Below are positions 42,135-51,386 of a DNA stretch of 64,000 nucleotides, one piece after another. This stretch comes from Cryobacterium melibiosiphilum (GTDB lineage: Bacteria > Actinomycetota > Actinomycetes > Actinomycetales > Microbacteriaceae): NCBI RefSeq assembly GCF_003602235.1, contig NZ_QZVS01000089.1, positions 62,001 through 126,000 of the forward strand, in the 5' to 3' direction. A program made the translations under genes and the position numbers. The notes beneath the pieces are model-generated. The model saw nothing but the letters and a program-made list of their open reading frames with translations, made no database searches and was not told the origin of the DNA. Position 1 is the first letter of the stretch; each line of letters begins with the position of its first letter.

Positions 42135-42165
42135 ACCGCGTTTCTCTCCCGTACCGCGTTTCTCT
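42135..42165 (+). repeat. 13-bp direct repeat in the lysA leader
   Basis: ACCGCGTTTCTCT occurs at 42135-42147 and 42153-42165, an 18-bp period. It lies about 92-122 bases before the lysA start, in a 167-bp gap. It may be an operator or a remnant of a small duplication. Confidence 0.75.
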
Positions 42166-42256
42166 GGCGTGTTGCGCCGCCTGCATCACCGGCTTCAGGG
42201 ACCAATCCGGGTTCGCTCGCTGAGACATCCACTCGACTCTCGTGAGGTATTCACCC

Positions 42257-43747
42257 GTGTCCACACAACCTGTGCCGACCAATCCCGTAACCGCCAATCC
42301 TCTGGCCCCCGCCTGGCTCCGCGTGCCCGCCGACGCCAACGCGCTCACGAGCGGACTCTGGCCCGCCTCGACGAGCCGCAACAGTGCCGGCGAATTGCTG
42401 ATCGGTGGTCTCGCCGCCACCGACCTGGCCGCCGAGTTCGGCACCCCGCTCTATGTGATCGATGAGACGGATGCCCGCACCCGCGCCGCCTCGCTGCGCG
42501 CCACCTTCGAGCGAGAGTTCACCCGCGTCGGCACAAGCGTCGGCGTCTACTACGCCGGCAAGGCGTTCCTCTCGATCGAGGTCGCCCGCTGGATGGCGGA
42601 CGCCGGCCTGAACATCGACATCTGCAGCGGCGGAGAACTCGCCGTCGCCCTCGCGGCCGGCGTGGACCCCGGTCGCCTTGGGTTTCACGGCAACAACAAG
42701 TCCCTCGCCGAGATCGACGAGGCCGTACGCATCGGCATCGGATCCATCGTCGTGGACAGCGCCATCGAAATCGACCGCATCGCCGCCGCCGCCACCCGGC
42801 ACGGCCGCGTGCAGGCCGTGCGACTGCGGGTGAACAGTGGCGTGCACGCCCACACCCACGAGTTTCTGGCCACCGCCCACGAAGACCAGAAATTCGGCAT
42901 CACGCTCGATGACGCCCCGACCCGGGTCGCGGCCATCCGTGCCGAGGCGTCCCTGCGATTTCTCGGCCTGCACTGCCACATCGGTTCGCAGATCTTCGGC
43001 ACCGACGGGTTCGCCGAGTCGGCCAGCCGCCTGCTCGCCGTGCACGCCGGCCTGCTTGAGAACGGTCCGGTTCCCGAACTGAACCTCGGCGGTGGCTTCG
43101 GCATCGCCTACGTCGACTCGGACACTCCCTCGACCCTCGACGACCTCGCGAGCCGGCTGGCGGACATCGTGGCGTCCGGCTGCGCCGAGCTCGGAATTCC
43201 GCTGCCCCGCATCGCGTTCGAACCCGGCCGGGTGATCATCGGGCCGGCCGGCCTCACCCTGTACTCGGTCGGCACCACCAAGGCCGTTGAGGTCGCGGGG
43301 CCCGCCGCGGCGAGCACCCGCCTCTACGTCAGCGTCGATGGCGGTATGAGCGACAACGTGCGCCCGGCCCTGTACGGCGCCGACTACACGGTTCGTCTCG
43401 CGAACCGGGTGTCGACGGTCGACGCCGCCCTCGTGCGCATCGCCGGCAAACACTGCGAGAGCGGCGACATCGTCGTGAACGCGGACTACCTGCCCGGCGA
43501 CGTCGCCCCCGGCGACCTGCTGGCCGTGCCGGCGACCGGCGCCTACTGCTGGTCGCTCTCGAACAACTACAACTACCAGGGCCGCGCGCCCGTGGTCGCG
43601 GTGAAGAACGCGGCGGCGCACGTGCTCGTGCGCGGTGAAACCATCGCCGATCTGCTCGCCCGCGACACCGGCCTGCTCACCTCACCCTCCTCGCGTACCT
43701 CACCCACCTCGCACACCTCAACGACTACGGCGGACACCACACGATGA
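42257..43747 (+). CDS. lysA: Diaminopimelate decarboxylase
   Basis: A 496-residue PLP enzyme making L-lysine from meso-diaminopimelate. It has the PLP Lys in VYYAGKAFLSIEVARW, GLHCHIGSQIF, NLGGGFGIAYV, FEPGRVIIGPAG and the C-terminal CESGD and YNYQGRAPVVAVK. GTG 42257 is favoured with GTGAGG 9 bases upstream; GTG 42242 is possible. A Ser/Thr-rich tail (about 25 residues) follows the domain. The last codons overlap hom (ATGA). Confidence 0.96.
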   Translation: MSTQPVPTNPVTANPLAPAWLRVPADANALTSGLWPASTSRNSAGELLIGGLAATDLAAEFGTPLYVIDETDARTRAASLRATFEREFTRVGTSVGVYYAGKAFLSIEVARWMADAGLNIDICSGGELAVALAAGVDPGRLGFHGNNKSLAEIDEAVRIGIGSIVVDSAIEIDRIAAAATRHGRVQAVRLRVNSGVHAHTHEFLATAHEDQKFGITLDDAPTRVAAIRAEASLRFLGLHCHIGSQIFGTDGFAESASRLLAVHAGLLENGPVPELNLGGGFGIAYVDSDTPSTLDDLASRLADIVASGCAELGIPLPRIAFEPGRVIIGPAGLTLYSVGTTKAVEVAGPAAASTRLYVSVDGGMSDNVRPALYGADYTVRLANRVSTVDAALVRIAGKHCESGDIVVNADYLPGDVAPGDLLAVPATGAYCWSLSNNYNYQGRAPVVAVKNAAAHVLVRGETIADLLARDTGLLTSPSSRTSPTSHTSTTTADTTR

Positions 43748-45078
43748 TCGAATACCGCAACCTGCGCGTCGCCCTGCTCGGCGGCGGCACCGTGGGTGCC
43801 CAGGTCGCCCGCCTGATGCTCGAACAGGCCGACGAAATGGCCAGCCGCGTCGGCGCGAGCCTCGAACTGGTCGGCATCGCCGTGCGCGACGTCAACGCGG
43901 AGCGCAGCGTCGACCTGCCCCGCGAACTGTTCACGACGGATGCCGAATCCCTGATTCTCGGCGCCGACATCGTGATCGAGCTGATGGGCGGCATCGAGCC
44001 GGCCCGCAGCTACATCCTGCTCGCGATCAACTCCGGGGCCGACGTCGTCACCGCGAACAAGGCGCTGCTGGCCGAGCACGGCCCCGAGCTGTTCGCGGCC
44101 GCCGACCAGGTCGGCGCCCAGCTGAACTACGAGGCCGCCGTCGCCGGAGCGATCCCGATCGTGCGCCCGCTGCGCGACAGCCTCGCCGGCGACCGGGTCA
44201 AGCGTATCCTCGGCATCGTCAACGGCACCACGAACTTCATCCTCGACCGCATGGACACCGAGGGCGATACCCTCGACGAGGCCCTCATGATGGCGACCGA
44301 CCTCGGCTATGCCGAAGCTGACCCGACCGCGGACATCGGCGGCTACGACGCCGCACAGAAGGCGGCCCTGCTGGCAAGCCTGGCGTTCCACACGCCGGTA
44401 CCGCTCGCATCCGTCTACCGCGAGGGCATCACCGCGGTCACGCCCGAGCAGATCGAATCCGCCCGCAAAGCCGGTTACGTCGTCAAGCTGCTCGCCATCT
44501 GCGAACGCCTCACCGACAGCACCGGCCAGGAGGGCGTCTCCGCCCGCGTCTACCCGGCGATGGTGCACCGCAGCCACCCGCTGGCGAGCGTGCACGGCGC
44601 CAACAACGCCGTCTTCGTCGAGGCCGAATCGGCCGGCAGCCTGATGTTCTACGGCGCCGGCGCCGGGGGAGTGGAAACTGCCTCCGCCGTGCTCGGCGAC
44701 CTCGTCTCCATCGCCCGCCGACACGTCGTCGGCGGCCCCGGATTCGCGGCGAGCAACCACGCCGCCATGCCGATCCTGTCGATCAACACGGTCATCACGC
44801 GCTACGTCGTCACCCTCGAGGTAACGGATGCCCCGGGCGTTTTGGCCACCGTGGCCAGGATTTTCAGTGATCACCACGTGTCCCTCGCCCTCGTGGAACA
44901 GTCGATGACGCCCGCACGTGCGGGCACGGCGAGTCGCGCAGCCGTGTCGGCCACGACTACCCTTGTGATCGGAACCCATGAGGCGACAGAAGCCGCCCTG
45001 GCCGCCACCGTGCAGGACCTGTCCAACAATCACGTCGTCACCGGCGTCACATCCGTTTTGAGAGTTGAAGGAGTCTGA
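43744..45078 (+). CDS. hom: Homoserine dehydrogenase with C-terminal ACT domain
   Basis: A 444-residue enzyme that reduces aspartate semialdehyde to homoserine. It has the dinucleotide motif LLGGGTVGAQVA, ADVVTANKALLAEHG with the catalytic Lys, GIVNGTTNFIL, and DIGGYDAAQKAALLASL. The tail VVTLEVTDAPGVLATVARIFSDHHVS is an ACT domain, the usual site of threonine feedback. ATG overlaps the lysA stop by 4 bases, and its stop overlaps the thrC start (TGATG). Confidence 0.97.
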   Translation: MIEYRNLRVALLGGGTVGAQVARLMLEQADEMASRVGASLELVGIAVRDVNAERSVDLPRELFTTDAESLILGADIVIELMGGIEPARSYILLAINSGADVVTANKALLAEHGPELFAAADQVGAQLNYEAAVAGAIPIVRPLRDSLAGDRVKRILGIVNGTTNFILDRMDTEGDTLDEALMMATDLGYAEADPTADIGGYDAAQKAALLASLAFHTPVPLASVYREGITAVTPEQIESARKAGYVVKLLAICERLTDSTGQEGVSARVYPAMVHRSHPLASVHGANNAVFVEAESAGSLMFYGAGAGGVETASAVLGDLVSIARRHVVGGPGFAASNHAAMPILSINTVITRYVVTLEVTDAPGVLATVARIFSDHHVSLALVEQSMTPARAGTASRAAVSATTTLVIGTHEATEAALAATVQDLSNNHVVTGVTSVLRVEGV

Positions 45079-46247
45079 TGACCAGCCAGATCGTGCCACA
45101 GCGCCAGTCGAACCCGTCTACTGCGCCGTCCACCGGCCCACTGACCGAGGCCGACCGATCGGCTCTGATTCAGAACCGTCAGTGGCGCGGGGTGCTGCGT
45201 GAATACGCTGACCGTCTGAACATCAGCGACGCTACCCCGATCATCACCCTGGGCGAGGGCGGCACCCCGCTGATTCCCGCACCGGCGCTCTCGCACCGTA
45301 CCGGCGCGAAGGTCTGGATCAAGTTCGAGGGCATGAACCCGACCGGCTCGTTCAAAGACCGCGGCATGACCATGGCCATCTCCAAGGCAATGGAAGACGG
45401 CGCGAAGGCCGTCATCTGTGCCTCGACCGGCAACACGTCCGCCTCGGCGGCCGCCTACGCGACCCACGCCGGCATCACCGCCGCGGTGCTCGTGCCCGAG
45501 GGCAAGATCGCCATGGGCAAGCTGAGCCAGGCCGTCGCCCACAACGCGCAGCTGCTTCAGGTGCAGGGCAACTTCGACGACTGCCTCGACATCGCCCGCG
45601 ACCTCGCGGCGAACTACCCGGTGCACCTCGTCAACTCGGTCAACCCCGACCGCATCGAGGGCCAGAAGACGGCCGCGTTCGAGGTCGTCGAGGTGCTCGG
45701 CGACGCCCCCGACTTCCACTTCGTGCCCGTCGGCAACGCCGGCAACTACACCGCCTACCACCGTGGTTACCGCGAAGAGGTCGAGCGCGGTGCCACCACG
45801 AAGCTTCCCCGCATGTTCGGCTTCCAGGCCGCCGGCAGCGCGCCGATCGTGCTCGGTCACCGCGTCGACAACCCCGACACCATCGCGAGCGCCATCCGCA
45901 TCGGCAACCCCGCATCGTGGGACTTCGCCCTCGCCGCCCGCGCCGACAGCGACGGCTACTTCGGGGCCATCACCGACGAGAAGATCCTCGAAGCTCACCG
46001 CATCCTCTCCGCCGAGGTGGGCATCTTCGTCGAGCCCGCTTCCGCGATCGGGGTCGCGGGGCTGCTGGAACGCGCCGAAGCCGGACTGATCCCGGCCGGG
46101 GCATCCGTCGTCATCACCGTCACCGGGCACGGCCTGAAGGATCCGGGTTGGGCACTGCGCACCGCCGACGGCTCCGACGTCACCCCGACCATCGTTCCGG
46201 TCGACACCGCCGAAATCGCCGGCGTGCTCGGCCTGGCCAAGGCATGA
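45078..46247 (+). CDS. thrC: Threonine synthase
   Basis: A 389-residue PLP enzyme (fold type II) converting O-phosphohomoserine to threonine. It has the Lys in MNPTGSFKDRGMT, CASTGNTSASAAAYATHAG, and FVPVGNAGNYTAYHRGY. It has the compact actinobacterial form without the long N-terminal domain of the plant type. It is coupled to hom by TGATG and to thrB by a 4-base overlap. Confidence 0.97.
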   Translation: MTSQIVPQRQSNPSTAPSTGPLTEADRSALIQNRQWRGVLREYADRLNISDATPIITLGEGGTPLIPAPALSHRTGAKVWIKFEGMNPTGSFKDRGMTMAISKAMEDGAKAVICASTGNTSASAAAYATHAGITAAVLVPEGKIAMGKLSQAVAHNAQLLQVQGNFDDCLDIARDLAANYPVHLVNSVNPDRIEGQKTAAFEVVEVLGDAPDFHFVPVGNAGNYTAYHRGYREEVERGATTKLPRMFGFQAAGSAPIVLGHRVDNPDTIASAIRIGNPASWDFALAARADSDGYFGAITDEKILEAHRILSAEVGIFVEPASAIGVAGLLERAEAGLIPAGASVVITVTGHGLKDPGWALRTADGSDVTPTIVPVDTAEIAGVLGLAKA

Positions 46248-47215
46248 GCCACGGCGACGGGCTCCCCCCGGTTACCCTGCCGGTCGGCCGCGCCGTGGCC
46301 GTGCAGGTTCCGGCGACGACCGCGAACCTCGGCCCGGGCTTCGACACCCTCGGCCTCGCCCTGGCCAAGTACGACCACCTCGAGGTGACCGTGCGCGCCG
46401 AACCGGGTGTGCTCGTCGAGGTGCACGGCGTCGGCGAGGGCGAAGTTCCCACCGACGAGAGCAACCTCGTCGTGCGCGCGATCGCCCATACCTTCGCCGC
46501 CTACTCCGTGCCGATGCCGGGCCTCAGCATTGTCGCCAACAACGTGATTCCGCACGGCCGCGGCCTCGGGTCGTCCGGCGCCGCGATCGTCTCGGGCATC
46601 ATGGCCGCCAAGGGCCTGCTCGAGGGCATCGTCGACATCGATGCCGAAGCGCTGCTCGTGCTCGCCACCGAGATGGAGGGCCACCCCGACAACGTCGCCC
46701 CCGCTCTCTTCGGCGGCCTGACCATCGCCTGGATGACGCCCGAGGGCCCGCGCCATAAGAAGCTCATGGTGCACCGTGGTGTCAAGCCGCTCGTTTTCGT
46801 GCCCGAACACGTCATGTCGACCGCGCTCGCGCGCAGCCTGCAGCCCGTATCGGTGCCGCACGCGGACGCGGTGTTCAACCTGTCCCGGTCGGCGCTGCTG
46901 ATCGCCGCGATGATCCAGAGCCCCGAGCTTCTGCTCGCCGCGACGGAGGACAAGCTGCACCAGGACTACCGCGCCGCGGCAATGCCCGAAACGAACCGGC
47001 TCATCACGCTGCTGCGCGACCACGGTTTCGCCGCGGTGGTCTCCGGGGCCGGCCCGTCGATTTTGGTGCTCGCGAGCGACCCCGGCCAGCGCCGCGTCGC
47101 TGCGGATCTCGTCGCGGCCGAATCCGACACCCCGTGGCGTGCGCTCATGCTCGCGGTGGACTTTCAGGGTGCGACGGTCGTACCGCTGGTCGCTGCAGCC
47201 GACACCGCCGCGTAG
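46244..47215 (+). CDS. thrB: Homoserine kinase
   Basis: A 323-residue GHMP kinase that phosphorylates homoserine. It has the ATP-binding IPHGRGLGSSGAAIVSG motif, an N-terminal TTANLGPGFDTLGLAL and the C-terminal VVSGAGPSILVL glycine-rich loop. The start overlaps the thrC stop by 4 bases. A perfect 15-bp terminator hairpin follows at 47244-47284. Confidence 0.97.
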   Translation: MSHGDGLPPVTLPVGRAVAVQVPATTANLGPGFDTLGLALAKYDHLEVTVRAEPGVLVEVHGVGEGEVPTDESNLVVRAIAHTFAAYSVPMPGLSIVANNVIPHGRGLGSSGAAIVSGIMAAKGLLEGIVDIDAEALLVLATEMEGHPDNVAPALFGGLTIAWMTPEGPRHKKLMVHRGVKPLVFVPEHVMSTALARSLQPVSVPHADAVFNLSRSALLIAAMIQSPELLLAATEDKLHQDYRAAAMPETNRLITLLRDHGFAAVVSGAGPSILVLASDPGQRRVAADLVAAESDTPWRALMLAVDFQGATVVPLVAAADTAA

Positions 47216-47243
47216 TCGGTCAGTACTGCAGTCGCGCAAACGA

Positions 47244-47284
47244 AAAAGCTGCATGTGCCCCGGTTGGGCGCACATGCAGCTTTT
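47244..47284. terminator. Bidirectional terminator between thrB and the sugar-transport operon
   Basis: AAAAGCTGCATGTGC (47244-47258) and GCACATGCAGCTTTT (47270-47284) are exact reverse complements with an 11-base loop. A T-run ends each strand, so it can serve thrB (+) and the convergent minus-strand gene. It is the clearest intrinsic terminator in the window. Confidence 0.93.
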
Positions 47285-47299
47285 GTGTCGAACGGATGC

Positions 47300-47611
47300 C
47301 TAGCGGTCTCGATCCCGCGAGGTCGTGCGGGCCGGCAGGGTGCGGCGGAGCCGAACCATGCCCCACAGCGCCAGCACCAGCCCCAGCAGGATGAGTGCCG
47401 GGCCGAGAGCTTCCGCCGGGCCCTGGGTGAATTCGATCAGGACCGTCACGATGAACAGCACTGCCGCCCAAAACCCGAGCAGGCCGATGATGATGTCGAA
47501 GTCCTCGCCCGAGCGGCGCTTGCGGCGGGCATTGCTCATGGTGGGCTCGCGGCGTTTCTGCCGCTTGCCGGAGGCGTCTGTGCCGGGCGTCGACGCCGTT
47601 CGGGCGGTCAT
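47300..47611 (-). CDS. Small two-TM membrane protein coupled to the sugar permease
   Basis: 103 residues, with two predicted TM helices (IIIGLLGFWAAVLFIVTVLI and ALGPALILLGLVLALWGMV) and basic ends. Not recognised. The ATG at 47611 shares one base with the stop of the permease (TGATG), so it belongs to the sugar-transport operon, as its last gene. Confidence 0.75.
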   Translation of the reverse strand: MTARTASTPGTDASGKRQKRREPTMSNARRKRRSGEDFDIIIGLLGFWAAVLFIVTVLIEFTQGPAEALGPALILLGLVLALWGMVRLRRTLPARTTSRDRDR

Positions 47612-48522
47612 CACTTCACCGCGCCGGCGGTCAGGCCGGCCACGATCTTGCGCTGGAAGATCAGCACCAGAATCACCAGCGGCACCACCACGATTGTGCC
47701 GGCGGCCATGACGGCGGTGTAGGGCTCCTCCTGCGGTTGCGAACCGGCGAACGATGCGATCGCAACCGTGACCGTCTGCGTGGCGCTGTTCGAGAGCTGG
47801 CTCGCGATCAGGAACTCGTTCCACGCCGAGATGAAGGCGAGGATCGCGGTCGTGAACACGGCGGGAGCTGCGAGCGGCATGATCACCTTGCGAAACGCCT
47901 GCCCTTGGGTGCAGCCGTCGATGCGCGCGGCCTCTTCGAGTTCCCACGGCATCTCTCGGAAGAACGAGGTCAACGTGTAAATGGTGAGCGGCAGCACGAA
48001 TGAAATGTTGGGAATGATCAGCGCCTGGTAGGTGCCGATCCAGGACAGGTTCGTGAACAGCTGGAACAGCGGTGTCACCAGGGCGACGCCGGGGAACATC
48101 GACGCGCCGAGCACGACGCCGAGGATCAGGAACTTTCCGCGAAAGTTCAGCCGTGCGAGGGCGTAGGCGGCGAACACGCCGATGAGCAACGCGATCACCG
48201 TCGTGACGCTGCTGATGATGAAGCTGTTGAGCAGGGCCTGCCCGAATCGGTTCCCACGCTCGGTAGAGAATGCGGTCTCGAAATTCTCGAGCGAAACGTG
48301 GGTGAACCACGGCGTCGGGTCGTAGGTGAATGCCACCTCGCGGAAGGCCGTCACGACCATCCAGTAGGCCGGGAGAAGACACCAGACGATGATGACCACC
48401 GCGCTGATATAGGTGCGAGCGGATGCCCACCGCTCGCGGTTTCGTCCTTTCGCCCGAGCCGCAGCGGTCACGGCGTGCAGGTCGGTGCCCGGTGCCGGTG
48501 CCGGTGAAGTTGTGGTTGTCAT
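47611..48522 (-). CDS. Carbohydrate ABC transporter permease (MalG/UgpE type)
   Basis: A 303-residue, six-TM permease with the EAA loop LEEAARIDGCTQGQAFRKVIMPL (contacts the ATPase) and a typical N-terminal AYWMVVTAFRE. Only one base separates it from the upstream permease. No ATPase gene is in the operon; a shared MsiK-like ATPase encoded elsewhere is expected. Confidence 0.94.
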   Translation of the reverse strand: MTTTTSPAPAPGTDLHAVTAAARAKGRNRERWASARTYISAVVIIVWCLLPAYWMVVTAFREVAFTYDPTPWFTHVSLENFETAFSTERGNRFGQALLNSFIISSVTTVIALLIGVFAAYALARLNFRGKFLILGVVLGASMFPGVALVTPLFQLFTNLSWIGTYQALIIPNISFVLPLTIYTLTSFFREMPWELEEAARIDGCTQGQAFRKVIMPLAAPAVFTTAILAFISAWNEFLIASQLSNSATQTVTVAIASFAGSQPQEEPYTAVMAAGTIVVVPLVILVLIFQRKIVAGLTAGAVK

Positions 48523-48523
48523 G

Positions 48524-49573
48524 TCAGCCCGCCCTTGTGCTGGTCGTGGCGGCGTCGACGGCATTAGCACCGAGGAACCGCACGAAGATGAACGCCACGA
48601 TGAAGATGATGAGGAAGGTGATCGTCGATAGGGCAGCGGCAGCATTGAACCCTTGCCTGATCTGCTCCACGACAAGGATCGATAACGTCGTGGTGCCGTT
48701 GGCACCGCCGGTCATGATCTGCGGCAGGTCGTACATGCGCAGGGCGTCGAGGACGCGGAACAGGATCGCGACCATGAGTGCGGGGCGCACGAGCGGCAGG
48801 GTGATGTGTCGGAACCGTTGCCAGGTGCTGGCGCCGTCCATCTTCGCGGCCTCGTAGACGTCGCCCGGAATGATCTGCAGTCCGGCAAGAATCAGCAGGG
48901 CCATGAAGGGCGTCGTCTTCCAGACGTCCGCGATGATGATCGCCCACCGGGCCGGCCCTTCGCTGCCGGTCCACAGCACGTCGGTGTTGAACACCGCGTT
49001 GATGACTCCCTGGAAGGCAAAGATGAAGAACCACAGCTTCGCGGTCACGGCCGTGGGAATCGCCCAGGGTACGAGAACGGATGCGCGCAGCAGGCTGCGC
49101 CCGCGGAATGCGCGGCTCATGATGAGGGCCATCCAGAAGCCAATGACCGTTTCCAGGGCAACGGTGACGATGGTGAAGTAGAAGGTCGTGCCGAAAGCCT
49201 CCCAGAACTGGGCGCCGAGGGTGCCAGGGGAGCAGGCCACCGTCGTTCCGTTGGGGCCGCCACACTGCTGAAGCAACCAGCCGGTGTAGTTGGAGAAACC
49301 GGCGAACCCGCCCTCCGTGAACAGCCCGGTCTCGGGGTCCAGGCCGGCGTCGGCCTGGAATGACATGATGATGGCGTTGATGACCGGATAAACGATGACG
49401 ATGCCGAGGATGATGATCGCCGGCGCGATGAGGATGGTGGCCCATCGGCCCTGGGTCGCGGCCCGTCGGTCTTCGCCGACCTCTTTGAGTGCCTTGTTCG
49501 ATTTGGGGCTTCGCCCGGTGGACTTGGGGTTGTTGGGGTCCTCCGCCGAACGTGCTCTCGTTTCGGTAGACAC
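48524..49573 (-). CDS. Carbohydrate ABC transporter permease (MalF/UgpA type)
   Basis: A 349-residue, about six-TM permease with the EAA loop VYEAAKMDGASTWQRFRHITLPL and MYDLPQIMTGGANGTTTLS. It has an insertion in the periplasmic loop with two Cys. The start is GTG 49573 with a very strong SD (AAAGGAGGGG). It sits between the binding protein and the MalG-type permease. Confidence 0.94.
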   Translation of the reverse strand: MSTETRARSAEDPNNPKSTGRSPKSNKALKEVGEDRRAATQGRWATILIAPAIIILGIVIVYPVINAIIMSFQADAGLDPETGLFTEGGFAGFSNYTGWLLQQCGGPNGTTVACSPGTLGAQFWEAFGTTFYFTIVTVALETVIGFWMALIMSRAFRGRSLLRASVLVPWAIPTAVTAKLWFFIFAFQGVINAVFNTDVLWTGSEGPARWAIIIADVWKTTPFMALLILAGLQIIPGDVYEAAKMDGASTWQRFRHITLPLVRPALMVAILFRVLDALRMYDLPQIMTGGANGTTTLSILVVEQIRQGFNAAAALSTITFLIIFIVAFIFVRFLGANAVDAATTSTRAG

Positions 49574-49674
49574 ATCCCCTCCTTTCCGCGGTGCTGCGTC
49601 GCCCGCGATTTATTGAGGTACGGGGTGAGCATCCGCGGGCCACGGTGTGGCCCGCGGATGCCGTGAGGCCGGAG

Positions 49675-50943
49675 CTACTGTGATCCGGCCGATTCGATGG
49701 AATTCTGCATGTCGGTCATCGCTTCAGTCACGGTCTTTTCACCCTTGATGGCGGCGTAGGCGTTGTCTTGGATGGCGTTTGTCACGGCAGGGTAGAACGG
49801 GGTCACGGGGCGCGGAACCGCGTTCTCGATGCTGGTCTTCAGTACAGGGAGGTACGGCAGCTCGGAGATGAGGGCCTCGTCGTCGTAGAGGGCGCTCAAC
49901 GTTGGGGCCAGCGAGCCCTGTGTGGCGTAGAACCGTTGGTTTTCTTCGGACGTGAGGAACTTCACGAAGTCGATCGCAGTCGCCTTGGTGTCGGAGTAGA
50001 CGCTGATCGCGGCGTTGTGGCCACCCAGCGATGAGGCCCCCGGCCCGTCGGTGCCGGGAAGCGCGGCCATGCCGAGAACGTCCTTGACAGCCGATGACCC
50101 TTCCGTGCTGGCCAGGTTGTAGACGTATGGCCAGTTGCGAAGGAACATGAGCTTGCCCCCCTGGAAGGCGATTCGGCCCTCTTCTTCGGTGTAGGTGATG
50201 GCTTCGGCCGGGATATTGCCGTTCGCGTAGGCGTCGGCGAGGTTTTGGAGGCCCTGTTCGGCAGCATCCGTCTCGAGCGCCGGATTGCCCTCGTCGTCGA
50301 TGACCGTGCCGCCGGCCGAGTTGATGGCCTCGGTCGCGTTCACGGTCAGGCCTTCATACTTGGCGAACTGGCCCGCGTAGCAGGCGATACCGTTCTGAGC
50401 GGCGATGGGGCACATTGCCATCATCTCGTCCCACGTGGTGGGCGGCTCGGGCACGAGATCGGTGCGGTAGTAGAGTATGCCGCCGTCGCTCGTGACCGGG
50501 GCCGCGTAAAGTATGTCGTTGTAGGTTCCGCTGTCGACCGTCGACTGGAGCATGCCGCTGGTGTCGATACCGGCATCATCGAGTGGCTGGAGCCAGCCCT
50601 TGGCCGCGAACTCGGCCGTCCAGACGAGGTCGACGCTCATGACGTCGTAGTCCTTGTTCTGGGCCTGGAGGTTTTGTACCATGTCGTCGTGCTGCTGGTC
50701 GGCCTCGTCGGTGAGCTCCTTGAACGTGACCCGTTCGTCGGGGTGATCGGCGTTCCACTTCTCGACGAGGGGGTTGACGATGCCGCTGTTGTCTTTTCCC
50801 TGAACGTAGGTGATCGGTCCACGCGCGTCGAGGTTGGCCGTGGCCGCGTCGGCACCGGAACCCGCGCCGGTGCTGCAGGCCGCGAGCGACGCCACCACGG
50901 CCGCAACGGCCGCAACGGACATGACTTTCATGGGTAGTTTCAT
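49675..50943 (-). CDS. Carbohydrate ABC transporter substrate-binding lipoprotein
   Basis: A 422-residue extracellular binding protein of family 1 (trehalose/maltose-type). A lipoprotein signal peptide has ASLAACSTG. It has DVMSVDLVWTAEFAAKGWLQPLDD, TSDGGILYYRTDLV and GGHNAAISVYSDTKATAIDFVKFLTSEENQ. ATG 50943 has an AAAGGAGAG SD. It is the first gene of the operon, behind a 443-bp gap shared with rho. Confidence 0.93.
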   Translation of the reverse strand: MKLPMKVMSVAAVAAVVASLAACSTGAGSGADAATANLDARGPITYVQGKDNSGIVNPLVEKWNADHPDERVTFKELTDEADQQHDDMVQNLQAQNKDYDVMSVDLVWTAEFAAKGWLQPLDDAGIDTSGMLQSTVDSGTYNDILYAAPVTSDGGILYYRTDLVPEPPTTWDEMMAMCPIAAQNGIACYAGQFAKYEGLTVNATEAINSAGGTVIDDEGNPALETDAAEQGLQNLADAYANGNIPAEAITYTEEEGRIAFQGGKLMFLRNWPYVYNLASTEGSSAVKDVLGMAALPGTDGPGASSLGGHNAAISVYSDTKATAIDFVKFLTSEENQRFYATQGSLAPTLSALYDDEALISELPYLPVLKTSIENAVPRPVTPFYPAVTNAIQDNAYAAIKGEKTVTEAMTDMQNSIESAGSQ

Positions 50944-51277
50944 CTCGTTGATCTCTCCTTTGAGGTCTGGCGCACGATAACGACGGTGCTGAAGCAACGA
51001 GACGAGCGGCGCTGTGAGCGAAATTCGCTGCTGCAGGACACTTTCGCGGGGAATCTGAACTTCACTGGGAAATGTAGGCCGAATTTGGAGCGTGTAAAGG
51101 TTTCAATCAGGTAACGGTCGAAGCTCGTCTGGCGCCGCTCAGGTCGGGGGTGGGGCGAACGGAGTGCTAGTGTTATTGCTGCACCCGATAGAAAGCGCCC
51201 CGCGCGCATCCTCTTCTCCGGTGCATTCCCTGTAACTCACTGCTATCGCGTCTTTGTGCGTGGCTGTGTGTGTTTAC

Positions 51278-51308
51278 ACCAGTCCCCGTTCATCCTTACC
51301 GGACTGGT
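51278..51308 (+). promoter_or_regulatory. Hairpin in the rho leader
   Basis: ACCAGTCC (51278-51285) and GGACTGGT (51301-51308) pair around a 15-base loop, about 79 bases ahead of the rho start. The gap 50944-51386 also has a TAGTGT-type -10 candidate near 51167-51172. The hairpin may belong to rho autoregulation. Nothing else of note lies in the gap. Confidence 0.5.
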
Positions 51309-51386
51309 TCACCCGCAGCGCGTATGTCGCTGCACACATCTCTCCTGGACTGCATCTTCTGGCAGCAGGGGAAAGGAACTCACTTC

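Noticed and set aside
42090..42256. Lysine riboswitch before lysA
   Set aside because: The leader is short and lacks the conserved L-box elements; only a direct repeat was found.
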